From the NCBI RefSeq assembly GCF_014541205.1, contig NZ_CP061280.1, forward strand, positions 1,070,798 to 1,134,797: a stretch of DNA of 64,000 nt. The letters are read 5' to 3'. The position numbers were made by a program, and so were the translations under genes. The stretch is from Mannheimia bovis (GTDB lineage: Bacteria > Pseudomonadota > Gammaproteobacteria > Enterobacterales > Pasteurellaceae). Positions 44,482 to 50,880 of the stretch are shown here, piece by piece. Numbering within the stretch: the first letter of the stretch is position 1; every line of letters starts with the position of its first letter. The notes under the pieces are model-generated. The model ran no database searches. It was not told the DNA's origin and saw nothing but the letters and a program-made list of their open reading frames with translations.

Positions 44482-45876
44482 ATGAACCTCTATAAATTAT
44501 CAACAATTGCAATTTTTACCGCTTTTTTGACCGCTTGTAATAGTATTACCGTCGATACCCAATCTTCCGTTGAAGTACCGCTTGAGTTTGATCAAACTCA
44601 AGCAGCTAAAGGAACGAATGAAATCCAACAATGGTGGAAAAACTGGAATGATCCGCAATTAACGGCATTGATTGAAAAAGGGTTAGCAAACAGCCTTGAT
44701 ATCAAACTCACCCAAGCCCGATTAGCGGAAGCTCAAGCCAACAGCCAATATACCGAAGCCGATAAAGGGATTAACATTGGGGCAAGTGGTTCTGTTGGTG
44801 GAGGTCTGATGGATATGGATACAGGTCTGTTTGATTCAAAACGATCTGATGCGGGAATAGCACAAGGTGGCATTTCTGCTTCTTGGGAACCTGATTTTTT
44901 TGGCAAAAAACGCAGCGATGCTGATGCCGCAAGAGCAGGAGCGTTAGCACGCCAAGAACAAGTTTATGGTGCACAGCTTTTAGTTTCCAGCAGTATTGCG
45001 GAAAATTATTTCCGAATTTATGCCATTGAGCAGCAACAAGAAATTCTTCGTAAAAATGTGTCTACCTTGAATGAACTACAGCGTTATATTCAAGGGCGTT
45101 TTAATGCAGGGCAGGCAACTGCGTATGAAATCAGTGAAATTAAAGCTCAAATCACTGCATTACAGGCTCAACAATCAATGTTACAATCACAAGCTGATGC
45201 CCTCACTCGTAATATTGCGGTATTGATTGGCTCTGTACCACAAGGTTTTCACATTGCCAAAAGTGGTAATCCATTAGCGAAAATTCCGGATAGCCCGAGT
45301 GGGCAAATGCCAAGTACGGTGATTGAACGCCGTCCGGATATAAGAGCAAATGCCCGTCAGGTAGAAGCAATGGCGGCTAAGCTTGCAAGTGCGAAAGCAG
45401 ATCTTTATCCTCGTTTTGATATTCAGTTCTTAGGGCAGGGCGGTTATATCAAAATCAACAATGACCTCTCGCCGATTTCGGCTTTAGCGAACCTAGTGAG
45501 TGTTGGCGTGAAGCTCCCGATTTTTACCAATGGCAGAATTCAAGCGAATATCGATGCTTCAGATGCTCGCTTGCAAGCTGCGATGATTGAGTACGACAAC
45601 AGTCTCTTAAAAGCACTTGGCGAGGTAGATTCGGCTTATCAACATCAAGCTAGTTTAAGTAAGCAAAGCCAGTTATTGCAAAATGCGGTAAAACAGGCTC
45701 AAAAGCAGGCAAACGATGCTCAAAGTCTGTTTAAATATGGCGAAAAAACCTTAGATGTAGTGATTAGAGCAAGAACGTTGGTATTGAATTATCAACAGCA
45801 ACTTGTTCAATCTCAGCTTTCACAAGCCTTAAATTTAATTAGCTTGTATAAAGCACTTGGCGGAGGCTGGCGATAA
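44482..45876 (+). CDS. Outer-membrane factor lipoprotein (NodT/TolC-like)
   Basis: A 464-aa efflux outer-membrane channel. The signal peptide ends in the lipobox LTAC with Cys19 as lipidation site. Two OEP repeats follow; QWWKNWNDPQLTALIEKGLANSL is the usual start of the first, and SWEPDFFGKKRSDADAAR is a typical signature. It trimerises in the outer membrane and completes the exporter encoded by the three preceding genes, 3 bp upstream. The TAC of the lipobox is encoded by an exact uptake signal (44530-44538). Confidence 0.92.
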   Translation: MNLYKLSTIAIFTAFLTACNSITVDTQSSVEVPLEFDQTQAAKGTNEIQQWWKNWNDPQLTALIEKGLANSLDIKLTQARLAEAQANSQYTEADKGINIGASGSVGGGLMDMDTGLFDSKRSDAGIAQGGISASWEPDFFGKKRSDADAARAGALARQEQVYGAQLLVSSSIAENYFRIYAIEQQQEILRKNVSTLNELQRYIQGRFNAGQATAYEISEIKAQITALQAQQSMLQSQADALTRNIAVLIGSVPQGFHIAKSGNPLAKIPDSPSGQMPSTVIERRPDIRANARQVEAMAAKLASAKADLYPRFDIQFLGQGGYIKINNDLSPISALANLVSVGVKLPIFTNGRIQANIDASDARLQAAMIEYDNSLLKALGEVDSAYQHQASLSKQSQLLQNAVKQAQKQANDAQSLFKYGEKTLDVVIRARTLVLNYQQQLVQSQLSQALNLISLYKALGGGWR

Positions 45877-45942
45877 CTTACAAGCGGTGAGATTTTTTAT
45901 TATTTTTGCACTTTTTGTTATTTTTGCAAAAAAGCCAACAAA

Positions 45943-45967
45943 AATGACCGCTTGTAAAGCGGTCATT
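45943..45967 (-). terminator. Terminator hairpin at the host-prophage boundary
   Basis: AATGACCGCTT, loop GTA, AAGCGGTCATT. On the minus strand it is followed by TTTTTGTT, so it reads as the terminator of a minus-strand host gene whose last codons lie just right of it (45984-46031). The plus-strand exporter operon would also be stopped. Confidence 0.7.
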
Positions 45968-45983
45968 CTGTCATAGTGAAAGA

Positions 45984-46031
45984 TTATTCAGCCTTGCCGT
46001 AGTAGGCTTTTGTCATAATCTCTTCCAAACC
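45984..46031 (-). other. Probable attL: orphan 3' end of a host gene
   Basis: On the minus strand, 15 codons ending in TAA read LEEIMTKAYYGKAE after an initial Gly, then a host-type terminator follows. Upstream in the same frame is a stop at 46032-46034, where phage sequence begins. This is the pattern left when a phage integrates in the last codons of a gene and supplies a replacement 3' end at the far junction. The host gene is not recognised, and the exact core cannot be set without attR. Confidence 0.5.
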
Positions 46032-46144
46032 TTAACAACCCCTTTAAAATCATAGTGTTATAGATATACCAACGCTTTAAAAATGGAAAATAAGGGAAAA
46101 TAAAAGAAAATAAGGTAAGTTAATCGCCACTTTATCGCCACAAA

Positions 46145-47167
46145 TTATCGGTTTACGAGAGGGTTTAAAGTGATGGCTTGCTCAAGGTGTGCCGGGGCAA
46201 AATGAGCATAACGCATCGTCATTTTGATGTCGGAATGCCCCAAAATATCACGCAATACTAAAATGTTACCGCCGTTCATCATAAAATGGCTGGCAAAAGT
46301 ATGCCGTAAAACGTGGGTGGCCTGCCCCATAGGTAGGGTAATATCCGCTTCTTTAAGAGCTAATTTAAAAGCACGATGGCAAGCCTTATAATAAGTGCCG
46401 GCAAAAATTTTACCGCTAGTTTTCGGGATTAAATCATACAACTCTTGAGATATAGGAATCGTCCTATTTTTACCGCTTTTCGTACCAGCATAGGTAATTT
46501 TATACGGTATTAATTGAGATGATGTTAAATCCTGTGCTTCGCCCCACCTTGCACCGGTTGCCAAACAAATTCGCACGATAATAGATAAATACTTATTCCT
46601 TGATTTATCGCAAACATCTAATAAACGGTCTATTTCATCAGAACGCAAGAAGGCTAGATTTTTCTCTTTAACCTTAAAAGCTCGAATCTTAGCTAGAGGA
46701 TTACCACCGCTCCATTTTCCCAGCCTTTCCAACTCCGAAAAAACAGCTCTCAAAATGGCTTGCTCTCGGTTTACTTGGCTTTCCTTTGGCACAATACCGC
46801 TTGAATCATTGACTATTTCCCCGTTTAAACGTTTGGCCCGATATTCTGCAAAATCGGATGTAGTAAAATCACGGGCGTAAGGGTCGCCAAAAACTTTACA
46901 CATCCATTTTAATTTATCGTATCTTGCCGCACCGCCGGAAAGTGATTTGCCGTGTAATTCGTACCATAATTGACAAAGTTCAGATAGCTTTTGAGGCTGT
47001 TCTCGTCTGACTACTACGGCTTGAGCCAAAGGGCTATTCTCTATTTTTAGCTGATTATAAAAGCGATTCGCCTCCGCTCTAGCATCAAACCATTTACGAA
47101 TCCTCTTACCATTTACATAGGCTTCGGCAAGCCATTTACCCCGGCTTTCATCTTTACGAACTGCCAT
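46145..47167 (-). CDS. int: Phage tyrosine recombinase (P2-like integrase)
   Basis: A 340-aa site-specific recombinase. Catalytic residues: R207 (ATGARWGE), K230 (GTKSGKNR), H285 and R288 (HVLRHTFASH), H311 (LGHSD) and the nucleophile Y320 (MRYAHF). The N-terminal part (about 1-50) is the arm-binding domain. It would integrate and, with the Cox-like protein, excise the prophage. It is the first gene inside the left end and points outward to the attachment region. Confidence 0.95.
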   Translation of the reverse strand: MAVRKDESRGKWLAEAYVNGKRIRKWFDARAEANRFYNQLKIENSPLAQAVVVRREQPQKLSELCQLWYELHGKSLSGGAARYDKLKWMCKVFGDPYARDFTTSDFAEYRAKRLNGEIVNDSSGIVPKESQVNREQAILRAVFSELERLGKWSGGNPLAKIRAFKVKEKNLAFLRSDEIDRLLDVCDKSRNKYLSIIVRICLATGARWGEAQDLTSSQLIPYKITYAGTKSGKNRTIPISQELYDLIPKTSGKIFAGTYYKACHRAFKLALKEADITLPMGQATHVLRHTFASHFMMNGGNILVLRDILGHSDIKMTMRYAHFAPAHLEQAITLNPLVNR

Positions 47168-47191
47168 ATTAAAGAACCTTTATCTTGTAAG

Positions 47192-48115
47192 TTAGGAATG
47201 GATTAAGTTTTCAAAAATTTCACGTTCATCGCTAGGCATAAATTCTAGCCATTGATTTTCGGTGATAATCTTTAATTTAGCACCACGTTGTTGTAGTTCT
47301 TTAGCTTCTTCAATTTTCTTGCCAAATGAGGCTGTTCTCCAGTCATTCGAGCCAAGAGAACCAACAATCACTAATGTTGTTTGATATGACGGATTTTTGG
47401 TTGGTGTTGCATTTAGTGATTTAGCAAAAGCTTCACAAAGCCCCCTTGAACAAATAGAAAATTTTCCGGTAAAAACGATTTTAGAGTCTTTAATAGAGGC
47501 ATTTTCAACTTTATCAAAGAAAAACTCTGATTCACTTAAAGATAACCCATCTACAACTTCTTCACTTGCCCCACCAAAGGCTATAATGAGCTGTTTTATT
47601 TTTTCTACGTCATCGTTAGATAATTCAATTCCTGCAAATTGCTCTAAAGTATCATAAAGAGTTCGACAGACAGGGTTAGTAGATAGATAACTCTTCTGAT
47701 TCAGAAAATCTATTAATACATTAATTTCATCAATAGATATTTTTCCATCTGAAACAAGCCCTTTACAAAATCCTTGCAGGTAAAAAACATCATCTTCTAT
47801 TTGAAAATGAACGTTCTCCATAAAAGAAGATGATAAAGATAAAATATGCTGAATTAATGTATCAATTTCAGATATTAAAGCATCAGGATTTAATATTTTT
47901 TCGTTATCAATAAAAGGCAGGATAAAGTTTTTTACTTCGTAGTAAACGGCTATAGATGTTTCATTAAATTTAAAGCTATCCGTAGCATTTAATAAAAAGG
48001 TATCAATAAAGATAGCCTCTTGCTTCTTAAATGTTAAATCACAAGCTATTCCATCAATAAGCCCACATAGTGTAAGAATAAAAGCTGCATTTCTTTTGTC
48101 GTTCAAGTCAGACAT
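47192..48115 (-). CDS. BRCT-domain protein, prophage cargo
   Basis: A 307-aa protein of unknown function. Residues about 213-295 are a BRCT domain (KIVFTGKFSICSRGLCEAFAKSLNA, later TTLVIVGSLGSNDWRTASFGKKIEEAKELQQRG), like that of NAD-dependent DNA ligase. The N-terminal 180 residues are helical and contain two repeats of the sort GLVSDGKISIDEINVLIDFL, reminiscent of TerB-like folds. No catalytic motif is seen. It lies between int and cI, 23 bp from a second BRCT gene on the same strand. Confidence 0.75.
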   Translation of the reverse strand: MSDLNDKRNAAFILTLCGLIDGIACDLTFKKQEAIFIDTFLLNATDSFKFNETSIAVYYEVKNFILPFIDNEKILNPDALISEIDTLIQHILSLSSSFMENVHFQIEDDVFYLQGFCKGLVSDGKISIDEINVLIDFLNQKSYLSTNPVCRTLYDTLEQFAGIELSNDDVEKIKQLIIAFGGASEEVVDGLSLSESEFFFDKVENASIKDSKIVFTGKFSICSRGLCEAFAKSLNATPTKNPSYQTTLVIVGSLGSNDWRTASFGKKIEEAKELQQRGAKLKIITENQWLEFMPSDEREIFENLIHS

Positions 48116-48138
48116 ACCACCTCTATAAATATGATAGG

Positions 48139-48939
48139 TTATTTATTTATCCTAGATAAAAATTCTTTTTCACTAATAATTTCAGCATTTCGTCTTTCGG
48201 CTTCTATAATTTTCGCTGGTCCCGCATTGTTTCCACATACCAAATAATTTAAATTTTTCGTAATACTTTTTCTAACTCTATAGCCATTTAATTCTGCTAG
48301 AGCTTCTAATAGCTCTCGCTCTACTTTAGGAAAACCAGTAAAACAAATGTGAGGGGAGTTATCATTATAGTTAGTCGTAGTTTTTGAGGATTTATAATTA
48401 TATTTACTCGTTTGATTGGTTTTATTTGATTCTAGCCATTTATCCTTTGATAGAATTTCGCCAGTTGAAATATCAATAATCTCGTTATTGATAGATTCAA
48501 GTCTAAAGGTTCTATACCCTTTCTTTTCTAAATCAAAAGCTTCCAAGTAAACATTATTGATAGTAACCACTTTTACATTTCTCAAAGTACTATTACCTTT
48601 AGAATCAGTGTACCAAAATTGAATATTTCCACTTAATAGAGAAGTTTCTAATGTTTCATTTGGTTTTGTTAATTCAGCAGTATTAGTATCTTTTAATTTT
48701 TTGTGTGTAATGCCTTTTAAGCAATAAATGAATAAACTAGTGAATAGTACGACCAGTACAAGAGATGAGGTATAATTTTTTTGATCTATTTGAGAACTAA
48801 TTAATCCACCAATAATTAAACCTAAAAATATCCCAAGCGGAACACCTAACCAGTAAGAAAGGTTTCGTTTTTGTTTCCAATAACGAGGCAGTATAAAACT
48901 AAATGAAGGAGCAAAGATAAAGAAAAGTAAAATATCCAT
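48139..48939 (-). CDS. Membrane protein with WYL-like and BRCT domains, prophage cargo
   Basis: A 266-aa protein. Three hydrophobic segments (about 2-18, 29-49, 57-74) anchor it in the membrane. A middle part (about 103-150; FWYTDSKGNSTLR, then VYLEAFDLEKKGYRTFRLESI) resembles a WYL domain, a ligand sensor often found in defence regulators. The C-terminus (about 192-264; ICFTGFPKVERELLEALAELNG, then LVCGNNAGPAKIIEAER) is a BRCT domain. Function unknown. It is A/T-rich and lies between cI and the other BRCT gene, a usual site for accessory genes in P2-like phages. Confidence 0.65.
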   Translation of the reverse strand: MDILLFFIFAPSFSFILPRYWKQKRNLSYWLGVPLGIFLGLIIGGLISSQIDQKNYTSSLVLVVLFTSLFIYCLKGITHKKLKDTNTAELTKPNETLETSLLSGNIQFWYTDSKGNSTLRNVKVVTINNVYLEAFDLEKKGYRTFRLESINNEIIDISTGEILSKDKWLESNKTNQTSKYNYKSSKTTTNYNDNSPHICFTGFPKVERELLEALAELNGYRVRKSITKNLNYLVCGNNAGPAKIIEAERRNAEIISEKEFLSRINK

Positions 48940-48949
48940 ATATTTCCAC

Positions 48950-49636
48950 CTAAACCCTTCTAATATGCCCTTGCATAAATTCCACTTTGCCGTGAATTTT
49001 GAATTTATGCTCGTTTTCTTTTTTGATTTCCCATTCTTTATAGCGTGGGTTATCTGAAATCACTAACAACACATCGCCGGCAAACTGCAAGCGTTTCACA
49101 TATAAATTCTCGCCGTAGCTAAACACATAAACGCCATCGCCCTGATAGGCTGATTTTGTGGTGTCCACGAATAGCAAATCGCCGCTACCGATGGTTGGTT
49201 CCATTGAGTCGCCATCTACATTGATAATGGATAGCCCTTTTGCATTTGCCCGCTGAAAGACTTGAGCAAAATAGGCATTTTCAAATTCAACGGCGTGCGT
49301 GTATGAAGTTAAATCGCCGGTTATAAAACTGCCATTGCCGGCAGAGGCATACACATCTAACACTTCAAGGCGAAACATTGGCTTTTCATCTTCGTAAGCG
49401 GTCGGGTTATCTTCTAATTTTGCAAAATCAGGAGCTTCACCTTTGCCTGTTTTTAGCCATTCGACTGATACGTCTAGAGCATCCGCAATTTCAACAATGT
49501 ATTTTGGATTAAGGGTTTCTCCATTCACGATTTTAGATATAGCAGGTTGTGTAACCCCCACCATTTTTGCAAATGCGTTTAGAGATAAATTTTTTTGAGC
49601 AAGCAAATTACTCAGACGACTTGATAAATCAGACAT
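48950..49636 (-). CDS. cI: CI-type repressor with S24 peptidase domain
   Basis: A 228-aa repressor. The helix-turn-helix is NAFAKMVGVTQPAISKIVNG (20-39). The self-cleavage site is probably A99-G100 in YASAGNG. The S24 catalytic pair is S144 (DGDSMEPTI) and K181 (YVKRLQF), so it should be inactivated by RecA during SOS. It maintains lysogeny and is divergent from the cro-like gene, with three operator-like sites between them. P2 itself has an SOS-insensitive C repressor, so this immunity module is lambdoid in type. Confidence 0.93.
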   Translation of the reverse strand: MSDLSSRLSNLLAQKNLSLNAFAKMVGVTQPAISKIVNGETLNPKYIVEIADALDVSVEWLKTGKGEAPDFAKLEDNPTAYEDEKPMFRLEVLDVYASAGNGSFITGDLTSYTHAVEFENAYFAQVFQRANAKGLSIINVDGDSMEPTIGSGDLLFVDTTKSAYQGDGVYVFSYGENLYVKRLQFAGDVLLVISDNPRYKEWEIKKENEHKFKIHGKVEFMQGHIRRV

Positions 49637-49660
49637 AACAGCTCCTTTTTTTGAATGTTA

Positions 49661-49740
49661 ATACTTTAGTTTTAAAAAATCATTAAAATAATAGTTGCAA
49701 ATATAAAACTCAAGTATTAATATGCTTAAAACTAAGGTAA
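49661..49740. promoter_or_regulatory. Operator region between cI and cro
   Basis: Three copies of a 13-bp motif, AAAACTMARGTAW: AAAACTAAAGTAT (minus, 49661-49673), AAAACTCAAGTAT (plus, 49705-49717) and AAAACTAAGGTAA (plus, 49728-49740). They fill the divergent promoter region and are the likely CI/Cro binding sites. Confidence 0.65.
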
Positions 49741-49753
49741 TAGGTTGAGTGGT

Positions 49754-49951
49754 ATGAATGAGAGTATTAAAAAAGCAGTATCAATTTTAGGTAGTCAAAC
49801 TAACCTTGCAAACGCTTGTGGAGTTACTCAAGGAGCGGTGCAGAAATGGCTAAACGGCGGCGGGATTTCCGCTGAATATCTACTAAAAATCGAATCAGCC
49901 ACCAACGGGCAAGTCACGATTCGGGCAATTTGCGAGGAGTTGGAGAAGTGA
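49754..49951 (+). CDS. cro: Cro-like (YdaS-type) antirepressor
   Basis: A 65-aa DNA-binding protein. AVSILGSQTNLANACGVTQGAVQKWLNGG is a helix-turn-helix of the YdaS/Cro group (about 8-36). It is divergent from cI and first in the early rightward operon. The ATG at 49754 is used; an in-frame TTG three codons earlier exists. It likely competes with CI at the operator sites. Confidence 0.88.
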   Translation: MNESIKKAVSILGSQTNLANACGVTQGAVQKWLNGGGISAEYLLKIESATNGQVTIRAICEELEK

Positions 49952-50043
49952 AACATTTTCTACAAATCATTCTTGAAATAATGCTTTTCTTCGGGGCGTT
50001 CATTTTCTGTATGTCCATTGGATTTATGTTTTCCGGAGGGTGA
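49948..50043 (+). CDS. 31-residue membrane peptide
   Basis: Starts with GTG overlapping the cro stop (GTGA) and has GGAG just upstream. The product, beginning MKHFLQIILEIMLFFGAFIF, is one membrane helix followed by a short tail. It ends one base before the next gene's start, so it fits tightly into the operon. No family is recognised. It may be a regulator or superinfection protein, or only a coupling ORF. Confidence 0.5.
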   Translation: MKHFLQIILEIMLFFGAFIFCMSIGFMFSGG

Positions 50044-50044
50044 A

Positions 50045-50251
50045 ATGGAGCAACCGCTAGTAATCCAAATCGGGGCAACCGTGCCTGTGATGACTTATGA
50101 CAGATTCGCAGAATCGGTCGGAATGTCGGTAGATTGGGTAAAAGACCAAGTCGAGGCGGGCAAAATCCCGGTTATGCCGAAAAAAGGCAAAGAAAAGCCC
50201 TTAATCAATTTAGCCAAATATTGGCAAATGGCATTCACTCAACCTTATTAG
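50045..50251 (+). CDS. cox: Cox-like excision/regulatory protein
   Basis: A 68-aa protein resembling P2/HP1 Cox: PVMTYDRFAESVGMSVDWVKDQVEAGKIPVMP is a winged-helix DNA-binding part, followed by NLAKYWQMAF. Cox proteins direct excision by the integrase and repress the lysogenic promoter. The ribosome site GGAGGG is very strong. Its location after the cro-like gene matches the early operon of P2-type phages. Confidence 0.82.
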   Translation: MEQPLVIQIGATVPVMTYDRFAESVGMSVDWVKDQVEAGKIPVMPKKGKEKPLINLAKYWQMAFTQPY

Positions 50252-50266
50252 TTATGAGGAAACAGT

Positions 50267-50497
50267 ATGACAGACGAAGCATTATTACACCCCTTAATTC
50301 GTGCAGGATTGCCAAAAGCTCGGCAACGTATTAAGCATTATAAAGAACAAGGGCTAATTACCTTACAAAACGGAGCCGTGAGCCTGGTAAAACTGGCTGA
50401 ACAGCAAATTAAAGATTTTGCTGCTTGGAAAAAGAGGGAGTCCTCTAAAAAGACTTATCAGCGATTACAACAGCGAGCTGCTTTAGTGCAGAAATAA
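50267..50497 (+). CDS. Hypothetical early phage protein
   Basis: A 76-aa, basic, mostly helical protein with LPKARQRIKHYKEQGLI and a Lys/Arg/Gln-rich C-terminus. The start has GAGGAAAC before it. It lies 15 bp after cox in the early operon. It may be a small DNA-binding protein, but no family is recognised. Confidence 0.7.
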   Translation: MTDEALLHPLIRAGLPKARQRIKHYKEQGLITLQNGAVSLVKLAEQQIKDFAAWKKRESSKKTYQRLQQRAALVQK

Positions 50498-50511
50498 GAG
50501 AGGAAAGTAAA

Positions 50512-50640
50512 ATGAGCCGTAACCGTGAATTATGTGAAATGTTCCACCGCTTGTGGTGCAAATGGGGTAGCCGTTATGCCTACCGTCAATACCAAGCCTT
50601 TTCGGTGCGTTATCGGCACGAAATAAACCAAGAGGGATAG
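50512..50640 (+). CDS. Hypothetical small phage protein (42 aa)
   Basis: MSRNRELCEMFHRLWCKWGS begins a basic, aromatic 42-residue product. AGAGGAAAG lies at good distance before the ATG. It fits between its neighbours without overlap. It carries the only exact uptake signal I noticed in the prophage part (50549-50557). Function unknown. Confidence 0.6.
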   Translation: MSRNRELCEMFHRLWCKWGSRYAYRQYQAFSVRYRHEINQEG

Positions 50641-50643
50641 AAA

Positions 50644-50862
50644 ATGCCATTCATTGCCGTAAGCAATTTCAAAATTAAGAAATTACCACCCGAAAGCAAC
50701 CCGCACTACCACTTATATAAAGACAATATGCTGATTTTTAGTGCATCAAGCCTTGATGAAACATTAAATCACTTGTTCTACAGGTGGCAATACGAACAGC
50801 GATTACAAATCGCAAAAATGGAAGCTGAAACCGAAATAAAAATAACGGTATCGGAAAGATGA
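50644..50862 (+). CDS. Hypothetical early phage protein
   Basis: A 72-aa product (MPFIAVSNFKIKKLPPESNP at the start) with a basic N-terminus and a helical, charged C-terminus. It starts 3 bp after the previous small gene, with GAGGG as ribosome site. No family is recognised; it belongs to the early operon upstream of the replication gene. Confidence 0.65.
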   Translation: MPFIAVSNFKIKKLPPESNPHYHLYKDNMLIFSASSLDETLNHLFYRWQYEQRLQIAKMEAETEIKITVSER

Positions 50863-50880
50863 TAAACCTATCAAAGAGAA

